From: Lachnospiraceae bacterium UBA7060
GTDB taxonomy: Bacteria; Bacillota; Clostridia; Lachnospirales; Lachnospiraceae
Direction of reading: 5' to 3'
DNA: 64,000 bases
Assembly: GCA_002493835.1 (NCBI GenBank)
Contig: DLAA01000160.1
Location: forward strand, 89,495 to 153,494
Below the pieces are notes generated by a model that did no database searches, was not told the origin of the DNA, and saw only the letters and a list, made by a program, of their open reading frames with translations. Both the position numbers and the translations under genes were made by a program. Position 1 is the first letter of the stretch. Each line of letters starts with the position of its first letter. Positions 44,670-53,860 of this stretch are shown here, piece by piece.

Positions 44670-45788
44670 TCAACCTCCTGACCACTCTCTGATTTTTTTA
44701 ATATACGCTTCCCTGGAAAAAACAGACGCCCGCTCCACAGAGAGCTTACTGTAACGCGCCATCTCCTCCTCGTTCTCCAAAAGATCAATCACACGCTTCG
44801 CCGCATTTTTTTCATCCTCCCCAATGTGTGAGGCATTAAAGTCCGGATCTTTTTCCATATTTGGCAGAAGTACTCCGTACTTTCCGTCAAAAATTTCTGA
44901 GGGACCCGTCATACAATCCGTCGCCACCGCCGCAAGCCCCAGCGACATGGCCTCCACCAGCGCATTGGGAAATCCCTCCCAGTAAGAAGTCAGAAGATAA
45001 AGCACCCCTTTTTTTAGATAGGGATACGGATTCCTCTGAAGTCCCGCAAAGCAGACCACGTCCGAGATTCCCAAATCAACCGCAAGCCTCCGGTAATCTG
45101 TAAACTCTCCTTTGCCAATGATGAGAAGCTTTGTGTCGGGGAGCGCCTTATGCACCAAAGAAAAAATTTTTAATAAATGCCAGAAACCCTTGACCACATC
45201 CTCCCGCCCCATGGAGACGATAATCCGCCCGTCCTGCCAGGGAAGTTCCGGCTCTCTCTCCTTTGCCAGCGCTTGTATCTGTTCGATATCAAAAAAGCCC
45301 TGCAAAGTATAGGTGTGATCACAAGCATATTTTTTCTCAATCATATCCCGGAGGGTCTTAGAGCAGCACAAAAGCCTGTCCGACTTTTTGCAGAAAAGTC
45401 CCAGCCAAGAACTGTCCATGTCCATATAACTCATCACACCCAGCCAACACTTCGCACCCTTTTTCGAGAAAAGCCGTCCTGCAAATATATTGGCCAGATT
45501 GGCCGTTGGGCCAAAACTGTATGCTATGTCAATCTGTTCTCTCTTTTTTAACTCGTGCAGTCTATGTCCCCGTCTGAGAACATTGAGAACCTTTGCAAGC
45601 TTCCCGGGACGGCTTGGCAGCCCCAGGTCAATCACAGGGACATCCTCCACATTAAAATCTATATTTGCCGAGTCAAAAACAGCGATCCGTACATCGAAAT
45701 ATGGCTTTAAAATAACTGCCGTATTGGCACACACTTTTTCCGACCCGCCCTGATGCAGAGATGGCACGATCAACAGTAGTTTTTTCAT
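44670..45788 (-). CDS. Glycosyltransferase family 4
   Basis: 372 residues. LLIVPSLHQGGSEKVCANTA, VSMGREDVVKGFWHLL and SYWEGFPNALVEAMSLGLA are the GT4 landmarks. GGGGAG lies 7 bases before the ATG, which overlaps the upstream TGA as ATGA. Three GT4 genes stand in a row here and probably act in sequence on one repeat unit. Confidence 0.87.
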   Translation of the reverse strand: MKKLLLIVPSLHQGGSEKVCANTAVILKPYFDVRIAVFDSANIDFNVEDVPVIDLGLPSRPGKLAKVLNVLRRGHRLHELKKREQIDIAYSFGPTANLANIFAGRLFSKKGAKCWLGVMSYMDMDSSWLGLFCKKSDRLLCCSKTLRDMIEKKYACDHTYTLQGFFDIEQIQALAKEREPELPWQDGRIIVSMGREDVVKGFWHLLKIFSLVHKALPDTKLLIIGKGEFTDYRRLAVDLGISDVVCFAGLQRNPYPYLKKGVLYLLTSYWEGFPNALVEAMSLGLAAVATDCMTGPSEIFDGKYGVLLPNMEKDPDFNASHIGEDEKNAAKRVIDLLENEEEMARYSKLSVERASVFSREAYIKKIREWSGG

Positions 45789-46942
45789 ATGCTTTCTCCC
45801 CTATAAAACCGGCTGTATCTTTCTGCCTGCACGCGCACGTCGAAACCCGAAGTCCGAAGCTCCTGTGCCGTATCCCTGCGCACATAATCCGCCTGTTTTA
45901 TGATCTCTTCGGCCCAGCGCTCAGCCGGTTCCTGTATACTCATATAGCTCACAAGATCCACAGCTTGTGCCTCTTTCGTCACCGTATCCGATACGATACA
46001 CCGAAGCCCCGCCGCCTGCGCTTCCACAAGTACCCCTGGCAGTCCCTCAAAGAAAGAAGGCAGGAGAAAAAGATCCATGGCCTGATAATACCACTCTGTA
46101 TTCTTGCGGTTTCCAAGAAATAACACTCTGTCTGCAATGCCAAGCTGTCTGCACTTCTCCTCCATAGCTGGTTTGCCCTCACCCTCCCCCAGAAGGAGCA
46201 AGAAAACATCAGCTCTCTTCCGGCAGACCTCCGCAAAGACCTCCAACAAATACGGATGGTTTTTCTGGTATTCAAACCGCCCTACATGCCCTAACACCAG
46301 CTTATTGGAAATACCGAGCTCTTCCCGGGCCATTCTGCGCACCTTCTCATCGTAGGTAAATCTATCCACATCAATGGCGTTGTGGATGATTCTCACCTTT
46401 CCAGCCTCCACGGCCTTCCTGCCAAACACATCCTCCCCCGCAAGAGCCGAGCATGCAAAACAGAAGTCCGCCTTTTTGGCAAGTCCGCGCCTAAAGAATT
46501 TTGTGGCGAGCCCCTTAGGTCCTTTCACCACACCTGCGTTTCTTGCGTGTGCCACCGTGACAGGCACCCCCGCCTTCTTTGCGATGGGGAGATAAATTCC
46601 TGCCGTGCTCGTCATATGCCCCTGCACCACTCGGAATTCCCTGTGTTCTGCAAAAAAAGCCTCTACCGCTCGTCTGTAAGCAAAATAATTGACTACTTTA
46701 AATTTGGGAAGCGCATAAATATGCCCTCCCAGAGATCTGATCTCCTCATCGTAAAACTGCGCCTTCCTGACACTCATGTCATACTCAGAGTGCACCAGAA
46801 AGTCAAATTGTATCTCATCCCGGTCCATCTGCCGATAGAGATCCATGATCCGGCTCTCCGCACCGCCAAGCCCTACTCCGCCCAGCACATGCAGCACATG
46901 TATCGGTTTCTTCGTATCCATATGATGAAAGCTTTCCTCCAT
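45785..46942 (-). CDS. Glycosyltransferase family 4 (EpsF-like)
   Basis: About 385 residues. HVLHVLGGVGLGGAESRIMD, VAHARNAG, LGHVGRFEYQKNHPYLLEVF and FFEGLPGVLVEAQAAGL match the EpsF/CapM-type GT4 group of Firmicutes. The ATG at 46942 follows a GGCGG sequence by 7 bases; 46921 is an alternative that keeps the conserved part. The downstream overlap is ATGA. Confidence 0.87.
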   Translation of the reverse strand: MEESFHHMDTKKPIHVLHVLGGVGLGGAESRIMDLYRQMDRDEIQFDFLVHSEYDMSVRKAQFYDEEIRSLGGHIYALPKFKVVNYFAYRRAVEAFFAEHREFRVVQGHMTSTAGIYLPIAKKAGVPVTVAHARNAGVVKGPKGLATKFFRRGLAKKADFCFACSALAGEDVFGRKAVEAGKVRIIHNAIDVDRFTYDEKVRRMAREELGISNKLVLGHVGRFEYQKNHPYLLEVFAEVCRKRADVFLLLLGEGEGKPAMEEKCRQLGIADRVLFLGNRKNTEWYYQAMDLFLLPSFFEGLPGVLVEAQAAGLRCIVSDTVTKEAQAVDLVSYMSIQEPAERWAEEIIKQADYVRRDTAQELRTSGFDVRVQAERYSRFYRGESI

Positions 46943-46981
46943 ATCAAAGCCGCCCACTGCAGCTTGCTTTTGCTGTGACAG

Positions 46982-47902
46982 CTACTCAAGTATATCCCCT
47001 GTCCCGAGCACCAGGCTGCTTTCGTAACGATCAATCAGCAAAGAGCCGTCCACCGTGCGCACCACCGGTCTGCCGTCAAAGACATCGATCACCTCTCCCG
47101 GCGCGTAAGCCGAGAAGTCGATCATCTCATCAAAAGGATGAGCTGCCCAAATCCGCACCTCCTCATCCTTGCAGAATGCAAAAGCCCCTGGGAAAGGTGC
47201 CGCCACTCCTCGGATCAAATTATAAATATCCCGTGTCCTACTATGAAAATCAATTTTTCCATCTGCGGCTGTGCGTTTCTCATACCAGGAATCAAAGTCT
47301 TTCGAATCTGTCCGGATCTCGATATGCCCGCTCTTGTAGGCAGCAAGAAGCCTGCGGATCAGGCGTTTCGAACAGATCATATTTTTGTACTGCGCAGTAC
47401 GGATGTCGTCGTGAGGCGTGATGGAAAACATCTCGGTGGCAAACACATTCGGACTATCCGCCTTCTCATCATAGCGGAAGAGATTTAGATTAAAGCGTGT
47501 GTCTCCCAAAATCACCGACCAGTTTAAGGGAGACCTGCCCCTGCCGAAGGGAAGATATCCGCTGTTGCCGTGAAATCCATAGACACCATACTGAAAACAA
47601 TCCAGAACAGACTTTGGAATCAACCGCTGCCAGCCCATAGAAATACCGATATCAAACTGATTTTCCCGCATCAATTTCTGCGTCTTTTCATCCGTCAGAA
47701 AATAACTGTCCGCCTCATGCACGGGAATTCCATATTTTTCTGTCAGCACAGACAGCCCTTTGTAACCGGAAACCTGATTCCTTTTCGTCACCTCCGGGCT
47801 GATGGTAATAATCAGATCCACCGGACAGATCTCCTTCTGAATAAAACTCACGATATTCTCGGAAGTGTCCTTCACTCCAAATACAACTACCTTATATTTC
47901 AT
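46982..47902 (-). CDS. Formyltransferase-fold protein, second copy (probable sugar N-formyltransferase)
   Basis: 306 residues. YGFHGNSGYLPFGRGRSPLNW is the folate-site loop and YDEKADSPNVF the Asp region, followed by a C-terminal domain resembling that of methionyl-tRNA formyltransferase. The catalytic NxH pair reads G-F-H here, so the Asn is replaced. Homologues in glycan loci N-formylate amino sugars such as Qui4N or GalN. It follows the epimerase gene, which suggests a sugar-nucleotide substrate. It is clearly different from the copy at 38279-39136. Confidence 0.75.
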   Translation of the reverse strand: MKYKVVVFGVKDTSENIVSFIQKEICPVDLIITISPEVTKRNQVSGYKGLSVLTEKYGIPVHEADSYFLTDEKTQKLMRENQFDIGISMGWQRLIPKSVLDCFQYGVYGFHGNSGYLPFGRGRSPLNWSVILGDTRFNLNLFRYDEKADSPNVFATEMFSITPHDDIRTAQYKNMICSKRLIRRLLAAYKSGHIEIRTDSKDFDSWYEKRTAADGKIDFHSRTRDIYNLIRGVAAPFPGAFAFCKDEEVRIWAAHPFDEMIDFSAYAPGEVIDVFDGRPVVRTVDGSLLIDRYESSLVLGTGDILE

Positions 47903-47936
47903 AGCCTCTTTCGTTCCCTTCTATTAGAATATCCAT

Positions 47937-48914
47937 TCATCCGAGGTATTCCTTATACCAATCGATCGCCAGCGTGATGCCCTTCTCAAAATCGTAGGAA
48001 GGGTCGTACCCCAAAAGTCTCTTCGCCTTGCTGATGTCCGCGTTGGAATCCCGCACATCACCCTTTCTCGGCGGGCCAAAATTCGGTGTGACCTCCACTC
48101 CCAGCGCCTTGCAGAGCTGATCATACATATCAATCAGATAAAGTCTTCCACCAGCACCGATGTTATAAGCCTCCCCGGCAGCTGAGCTGTCCGCCTTACA
48201 GGCGCGCAGATTCGCCTCGATCACATTGTCGATATAGGTAAAGTCTCTGGACTGTCTGCCATCTCCATTGATTGTGGGCGTCTCCCCATGCAGAAGCTGC
48301 TTTAAAAATTTCGGAATCACCGCCGCGTACATACCGTCTGGATCCTGTCTGCGTCCAAACACATTAAAATAACGAAGCCCATAAGTGTCAAGCCCATACA
48401 ACTCCTTGTAAAGCCGGCCGTACTCCTCATCTGCTTTCTTGGTCAGTGCATAAGGAGATATCACCTTCCCCTCCTTCCCTTCCCGCTTGGGAAGTTCCGT
48501 GGAATCTCCATAAACAGAGGAGCTTGAGGCATAGACGAATTTTTTTACCCCGCACTGTCTTGCGGCCTCCATCATATTTAGCGTGCCCCGGATATTAATC
48601 TCCTCGTACAGAAGCGGCATTTCGATACTTCTGGGCACGCTTCCCCAGGCCGCCTGATTGAGCACATAAACGGCATCCTTACATGCTTCCATACAAGTAT
48701 CAAAATCTCGTATGTCTCCCTTTATAAAAGTAAACTCACTGTTTTCCAAAAAAGGTTCCACATTCTCATATTTTCCCGTGGACAAATCATCCAGACAGCG
48801 CACAGTACAGCCCATGCCAAGCAGAGCCTCACAGAGATTAGACCCGATAAAACCTGCGCCGCCCGCCACCAAAAATACAGTACCTTTTTCAAATGTAATA
48901 TCCTGATAGCTCAT
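47937..48914 (-). CDS. NAD-dependent UDP-HexNAc 4-epimerase (WbpP/TviC-like)
   Basis: About 325 residues of the extended SDR family: GGAGFIGSNL nucleotide loop, SSSSVYGDS catalytic Ser/Thr region, SPYALTKK (YxxxK) and GLRYFNVFGRRQDPDGMY. LNQAAWGSVPRSIEMP is close to the corresponding segment of Pseudomonas WbpP, which interconverts UDP-GlcNAc(A) and UDP-GalNAc(A). The ATG at 48914 has GGAGG 5 bases upstream. Together with the dehydrogenase at 50278 it should produce UDP-GalNAcA, though a plain UDP-Glc/Gal function is not excluded. Confidence 0.87.
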   Translation of the reverse strand: MSYQDITFEKGTVFLVAGGAGFIGSNLCEALLGMGCTVRCLDDLSTGKYENVEPFLENSEFTFIKGDIRDFDTCMEACKDAVYVLNQAAWGSVPRSIEMPLLYEEINIRGTLNMMEAARQCGVKKFVYASSSSVYGDSTELPKREGKEGKVISPYALTKKADEEYGRLYKELYGLDTYGLRYFNVFGRRQDPDGMYAAVIPKFLKQLLHGETPTINGDGRQSRDFTYIDNVIEANLRACKADSSAAGEAYNIGAGGRLYLIDMYDQLCKALGVEVTPNFGPPRKGDVRDSNADISKAKRLLGYDPSYDFEKGITLAIDWYKEYLG

Positions 48915-48937
48915 ATTTTCCTCCATATTTGAAGCAT

Positions 48938-50275
48938 TTACTTACTTCTCTCCCATATGATCTCTCTCACCAATAAAAACAGCGCGATATAAAACAAGGA
49001 AAATCCATATATCATATACCGCGACAAGCACATAATCGTAATCGATGTGGCGCACACATTTGCCACAATAAACAAAAGTGCAACGCCCATAACCACCACT
49101 GCCCGATACCTTTTTTTGACGCACAGCTGCCATAACGCCAGTCCCGCCGAGGCAAAATAGAGAAAAAACGCCGCCGGATTGATAAGCGGATGCACCACGG
49201 CGATACTCCTGACAAAGCCGTTACGGCAAAGAAGGACATAATCATACAGCCACTGTCCGAGGCAGGCCGGTAAAAGCTTCTTAATCATTCTACCCGCCAT
49301 CTCATCAGACATACTGCTCTGTTCATAATAATCGACCTCTCCCAAACCAAAATAATAAGCCGAAAGCTCCGCCTCCAAAATCTGGAATTTTAAAATATCG
49401 TGATTGTCCTCCAGATAAGCGGCCCGTTCTGAAAAACTGTCCCCCGCATATCTATAATTCAACCTTCGCTCCATGGCTTTATTATAAAAGCTGTCAAAAA
49501 AGGCCTGTTCCATATCCCCCTCTGTAAAGACTTCCCGGTCCTCCTCATCGCATGCGTAAATCACATTAGTCAGCGTGTTGACCTTTCCATAAGTATTACC
49601 CATAAAGTAGCCAGTGACACCATAATTATACACATGCACCGTCAGATCACGCAAAAGGAAAACAAAAATCACGGCCGACGCCACAAGAACAAGCATCCGG
49701 TATTTTTTCCTTGTCAATGCGCGGATGCCGAGTAAGAGCGCCCACAGAAGGATGGTCGTCATCATCTGTCCCCTGGTCATAGATAAAAGATAGGAAAACA
49801 GCAGTGCCAAAAGCACATCTCGCATTCTCCCTTCAAAAAGCATCCGTAAAAGAAAATACAGAAAAAAAGTGAACAGTGGAATACAGAGCGCTTCGCTCAT
49901 CACCGAATTTTCCAGAAAAATATGCAATGCCGAAACATACCGTGTAATCAAATGAGGAGCAAGCAGAAGCCCGATGACAAGCAGCTCCTCCCACAGGCAA
50001 AGTCCAAAGTATTTCGTCAGATATTCGGTAAGCACCGTGATGCCAATTGCCGTTAAAATTCCCTGACCTGCCATAGCCCATCCGAGATAGCCATCCCCGA
50101 AAGCAACCCGGAATGTCGCCAGATAAAGCGGATAAAGCGGTTCCCTGTGAATGTGCATGGTAATATACTGCTCGGAATCATTATAGACCCCAACTCCACC
50201 GACTGCAAGCAGTCCTAAAAAGAAGGCAAGAAGCCCTGCGAAAAGACACAGAGCTCTCTTTTTTTCTCTATTCAA
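48938..50275 (-). CDS. Polytopic membrane protein, GT-C-like, probable TTG start
   Basis: About 445 residues and ten or so TM segments. The first outside loop has GGVGVYNDSEQYITMHIHRE with a DSE acidic group, as in many GT-C transferases. No family is recognised. The frame opens with TTG at 50290, but TTG at 50275 is favoured: it lies 9 bases after GGAG and just beyond the dehydrogenase stop at 50278. Confidence 0.6.
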   Translation of the reverse strand: MNREKKRALCLFAGLLAFFLGLLAVGGVGVYNDSEQYITMHIHREPLYPLYLATFRVAFGDGYLGWAMAGQGILTAIGITVLTEYLTKYFGLCLWEELLVIGLLLAPHLITRYVSALHIFLENSVMSEALCIPLFTFFLYFLLRMLFEGRMRDVLLALLFSYLLSMTRGQMMTTILLWALLLGIRALTRKKYRMLVLVASAVIFVFLLRDLTVHVYNYGVTGYFMGNTYGKVNTLTNVIYACDEEDREVFTEGDMEQAFFDSFYNKAMERRLNYRYAGDSFSERAAYLEDNHDILKFQILEAELSAYYFGLGEVDYYEQSSMSDEMAGRMIKKLLPACLGQWLYDYVLLCRNGFVRSIAVVHPLINPAAFFLYFASAGLALWQLCVKKRYRAVVVMGVALLFIVANVCATSITIMCLSRYMIYGFSLFYIALFLLVREIIWERSK

Positions 50276-50277
50276 TC

Positions 50278-51594
50278 TTACAATCTCCAATACAAATAGT
50301 CTTCCGTCAGATACTCTTTGCGGTTCAGTATGCCCTTTAAATCCATCAGCACTTTTCTCTTGTGATTTGGATTATAAAAAGAATTGATTTTTTCCTTGTC
50401 AAGACTCATAAACTGTTCATGTGCCACAGCCACAATCAGCGCATCCACATCTCTGATATCGTCCATGGTCTTAAATTCAATCCCATAGAGGCGTTTCGCC
50501 TCATCAGCGTCCGCTGCAGGATCCACCACTATGGGCTCAATCCCATATTCCCCGAGCTCCCTATAAATATCGATTACTTTTGTGTTTCTGGTATCAGGAC
50601 AGTTTTCCTTGAAAGTAAAACCAAGAATCGCCACCTTAGCATGCTTCACTGGGATATTCGCCCGAATCAAATCCTTGACCAGACTCTCTGCCACGTACTT
50701 TCCCATATCATCATTGATCCGCCTGCCTGAGAGAATAATCTGAGAATGATACCCCAGCTCCTCCGCCTTATAGGTTAAATAGTAGGGATCTACACCAATG
50801 CAGTGGCCGCCCACCAGCCCCGGCATAAAAGGCAGGAAATTCCACTTTGTTCCCGCCGCTTCCAGAACAGATTTCGTGTCAATTCCCATCTTATGGAAAA
50901 TGATTGAAAGTTCATTCATAAATGCAATATTGATATCCCTCTGACTGTTCTCAATGACTTTTGCAGCCTCCGCCACCTTGATAGATTCCGCACGGTAAAC
51001 CCCTGCCTCCACCACCAGCTCATAAACCTTCGCGACCGTATCCAACGTCTCCTCGTCCATACCCGACACAATTTTAGTGATTGTTTCCAACCTATGCACC
51101 TTATCTCCCGGATTGATGCGTTCGGGAGAGTATCCGATCTTAAAATCCACACCGCACTTCAAACCCGACTCCTGCTCCAAAATCGGCACACAAATATCTT
51201 CCGTCACACCGGGATATACAGTGGATTCAAACACCACCACGGAGCCCTTCGTCAGATTCTGCCCCAAAATGCGGCTCGCACCTTCCACAGGAGAAAGATC
51301 CGGCGTGTGGTCATCATTGACAGGCGTCGGAACAGCTACGATATGAAATTTCGCCTCCTTGAGTCTTGCCGGGTCAGCCGTAAAATCTACCTTCGTATTT
51401 TTTATTACCTCATTGCCCACCTCGTTTGTGGGATCAATTCCATTTTTATACAGGTCAATCTTCGCCTCATTTAAATCAAAGCCAACCACCTTTATTTTCT
51501 TTGCGAAAGCTACTGCGATCGGCATACCCACATAGCCAAGCCCTACCAATGAAAGCTTTTCCTCTCCACTCACCAGTTTCTCATACAAATTCAT
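50278..51594 (-). CDS. UDP-HexNAc 6-dehydrogenase (WbpO/TviB/WbpA family)
   Basis: 438 residues with the UDP-glucose/UDP-ManNAc dehydrogenase fold: GLGYVGMPIAVAFAK, VPTPVNDDHTPDLS, ESTVYPGVTE, YSPERINPGD, EAAKVIENSQRDINIAF and LVGGHCIGVDPYYLTYKAEE, with the catalytic Cys in GGHCIGVD. It oxidises the C6 hydroxyl of a UDP-N-acetylhexosamine to the uronic acid with two NAD+. The neighbouring 4-epimerase makes UDP-GalNAcA or UDP-GlcNAcA likely. GGGAG lies 10 bases before the ATG. Confidence 0.92.
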   Translation of the reverse strand: MNLYEKLVSGEEKLSLVGLGYVGMPIAVAFAKKIKVVGFDLNEAKIDLYKNGIDPTNEVGNEVIKNTKVDFTADPARLKEAKFHIVAVPTPVNDDHTPDLSPVEGASRILGQNLTKGSVVVFESTVYPGVTEDICVPILEQESGLKCGVDFKIGYSPERINPGDKVHRLETITKIVSGMDEETLDTVAKVYELVVEAGVYRAESIKVAEAAKVIENSQRDINIAFMNELSIIFHKMGIDTKSVLEAAGTKWNFLPFMPGLVGGHCIGVDPYYLTYKAEELGYHSQIILSGRRINDDMGKYVAESLVKDLIRANIPVKHAKVAILGFTFKENCPDTRNTKVIDIYRELGEYGIEPIVVDPAADADEAKRLYGIEFKTMDDIRDVDALIVAVAHEQFMSLDKEKINSFYNPNHKRKVLMDLKGILNRKEYLTEDYLYWRL

Positions 51595-51652
51595 CGCCGT
51601 CTGTTCTCCCTTTTTCTGTGTCTTTTAATGTAAAGTTCTTTTCACCCGCTTC

Positions 51653-52732
51653 TCACACTACTTGCCCTACTTCGTCCATGTATGCCGCTGTCACCAGCTT
51701 CCGGTCAAATTCCCGCTCCATCTTCTCTCTTCCACGCCGCCCCATGGCCGCACGCTCCTCCACAGGAAGCGCAAGGAACCTGTCCATGGCATCTATCAGC
51801 TCCACCGGTTTCCCCGGCGTAAAGCCAAAGCCCGTCACACCCTCCTCAAAGGCCTCTTTACACCCGCTGATATTCGAAGCAATCACCGGCCTGCCCGTGG
51901 CTGCGCCCTCGATCAGCGCATTTGACATCCCCTCATGAAAGGAAGCCACCACAATAGCGCTGGCCGCTGCCAGATACTCATGAACCTGTGTATGAAAACC
52001 AATCTGTCTGATGACTCCTTCTTTTTCCAGATCATCCAAAAGCTCCTGATAATCCTCGTCACAGTAGCCCATAATATCAAAAATGACCTTATCACTGTGA
52101 AGACGCTTCGCCGCCTCGATATACTCTAAAATTCCCCGCTCCTTCATGACCCTGCCCACGAAAAGGAAATGCGTTATTTCCCCCTTCGGATAAGGCTCAT
52201 AGCTGTGTTTTTCCAAGTTCACGCCGGAACCCATCACCATACGCGTCTTTTTCGCCGTGATGCCCATATTTTGAAAAATACGCCGATTTTCTTCGTTTTG
52301 GAAAAATACACAGGCCGCACGCCGCAGTCCCGCACGGTACATACCAACAATCAATTTAAGCAGCGGGCCTGTCCTGTCAAAAGCACCTCCAAGCCCTGTG
52401 ATCGTGGCGATATAGGGAATCTTCCTTACCCCCGCCGCAAAACCGCCGTATATATTCGGCTTAATTGTATAGCTCACCACGAGATCCGGCTTTAATTCTT
52501 TCATTATTTTACCGTAAGCGCGGTATAACTTCAAGTCCTCCAGCGGATTGATTCCCCTGCGGTTGATCGGTGTCTTGATGATAAGGCACCCCTGATCCAC
52601 AAGCTCCTGCTCCTTCACATCGTCGGGCATACTCACATATACTTTATATTTTTTACACAACTCCTCTATAAATTCTCCCCGAAAGTCATATAAACCACCG
52701 GAAGAATTGGTCAATACTAAAATTGTTTTCAT
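51653..52732 (-). CDS. Glycosyltransferase family 4, first gene of the glycan operon
   Basis: 359 residues. LVLTNSSGGLYDFRGEFIEE, ATITGLGGAFDRTG, FLFVGRVMKERGILEYI and FHEGMSNALIEGAATGRP correspond to EpsD/PglA/CapM-type GT4 enzymes, which often add the second sugar to undecaprenyl-PP-sugars. It follows the operon promoter by about 60 bases. The ribosome site is weak (GACGGA). Confidence 0.88.
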   Translation of the reverse strand: MKTILVLTNSSGGLYDFRGEFIEELCKKYKVYVSMPDDVKEQELVDQGCLIIKTPINRRGINPLEDLKLYRAYGKIMKELKPDLVVSYTIKPNIYGGFAAGVRKIPYIATITGLGGAFDRTGPLLKLIVGMYRAGLRRAACVFFQNEENRRIFQNMGITAKKTRMVMGSGVNLEKHSYEPYPKGEITHFLFVGRVMKERGILEYIEAAKRLHSDKVIFDIMGYCDEDYQELLDDLEKEGVIRQIGFHTQVHEYLAAASAIVVASFHEGMSNALIEGAATGRPVIASNISGCKEAFEEGVTGFGFTPGKPVELIDAMDRFLALPVEERAAMGRRGREKMEREFDRKLVTAAYMDEVGQVV

Positions 52733-52792
52733 TCTATTCCGTCTTTCAATTTCTCTTTCTGTCTTCCATATAAGTTTGCCATCTGCGGATAA

Positions 52793-52821
52793 AGTATACC
52801 ATAATTGTCACTGCCCCTCAA
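52793..52821 (-). promoter_or_regulatory. Candidate glycan-operon promoter
   Basis: TTGAGG (52816-52821) and TATACT (52793-52798) on the minus strand are 17 bases apart, and TGG precedes the -10 (extended). The expected start is near 52786, with a leader of about 54 bases and no obvious hairpin. Everything down to position 1 is oriented away from it. Confidence 0.7.
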
Positions 52822-52912
52822 GAGATAAACGGCGTCTCGGGATACATTGTTTAAAGTGATATTATATTCTGTTCAAAGTCGCATACTAAACAGAAAAGCG
52901 CCGGCAGACAGT

Positions 52913-53860
52913 CTAATCTCCCCAATACTCCTCTATCTTTTCATTGGCTTCTGTCTCGTTCAGTGCATACTGCTGGATTAACTGCTCGCACGCTAATAAT
53001 TTAGAAACCCCAAAGTTTTTGGCAGATTTTATCAGCTTTTTTATTCCTTCAGCCACACCTGCCTCATATCCCTCTAACCGCATATCCTCAAACGCCTTAC
53101 ACATATTGTACCTCTCCTCCCCTTCTTCTATCGTCTTAAATTTCTCCGGTATCTTCACATTCGCCACTACTTCCAACATCTCCTTCGTATCACTGTCTAT
53201 CCTGCTGTAGGCTTCCCGGTTTTTCTCCATAATCTCTTTTAGCTTTTCTTTGTCCTTCGCGTATCGAACAGTCTCAAAAACCTGGCGCAGACCTGTATAG
53301 TATTCATCGAACGTGTCATGTTCCTGACAATCGTACAGATTTAACCTGTAATTCGTCACATACTCTTTTAGTTCTTCCTCCATATCCAACAGGTCATACA
53401 GGCACCTCGCGCCACTCCATGGATGCTCCGTTCCGAAATATACCACCAGCGTTATTATCGGCGCATATTTTTCTTCCGCCTTCATTCCTGAAAGATATTC
53501 CTCTTTTCCTCTCAAATCCTTCTTTTCTTTATGTACTCTCTGTCTCTGCTTCCACTGTTTACGGTATCCGTTGCTCTCTGAAAGCATATTTCGCAGTACC
53601 ATTTGATAATCTACATAATTCTGGTTCTCTACCACAAATATATGAAGTTTCTTTCCTCTCCAAACTCATGCTTTATCAACGATTGTCCTTGTGTTGCCTG
53701 CTCCACTCTTAGGCACCGCACCTGCTGTCTGTGAATCCTCTGTCTCAAGCTCCTCCGGCCTTACTATTTGTTTCCCGCCAAACAATGCCCCGTTTATCTG
53801 GTCCGCAAATCTTCTATTGTCGTCCAGATAATCAAGCTGGTACTCATCCTTTCTACCCAT
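52913..53860 (-). pseudogene. Rpn-family (PD-(D/E)XK) nuclease/transposase-like gene interrupted by an in-frame TGA
   Basis: An N-terminal frame (53666-53860, 64 codons, GRKDEYQLDYLDDNRRFADQ) ends at a TGA at 53666-53668. The same frame continues through ten codons into a 240-codon frame (52913-53635) starting near the VVENQNYVDYQMVLRNML block. The combined length of about 315 codons equals that of intact Rpn/transposase-like proteins common in Lachnospiraceae, so one nonsense codon breaks an otherwise complete gene. A GGGAGG site precedes the ATG at 53860 by 7 bases. Activity would require readthrough, and I see no sign of it. Confidence 0.8.

Noticed and set aside
38279..47902. The two formyltransferase-fold genes as fmt (initiator tRNA formylation)
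   Set aside because: They are not beside def or other translation genes, differ strongly from each other, and sit in a glycan operon. One is also clearly shorter than fmt.
53666..53668. The TGA as a selenocysteine codon
   Set aside because: The position is not a catalytic Cys/Sec site in this family and no SECIS-like hairpin follows it. Nonsense mutation is simpler.
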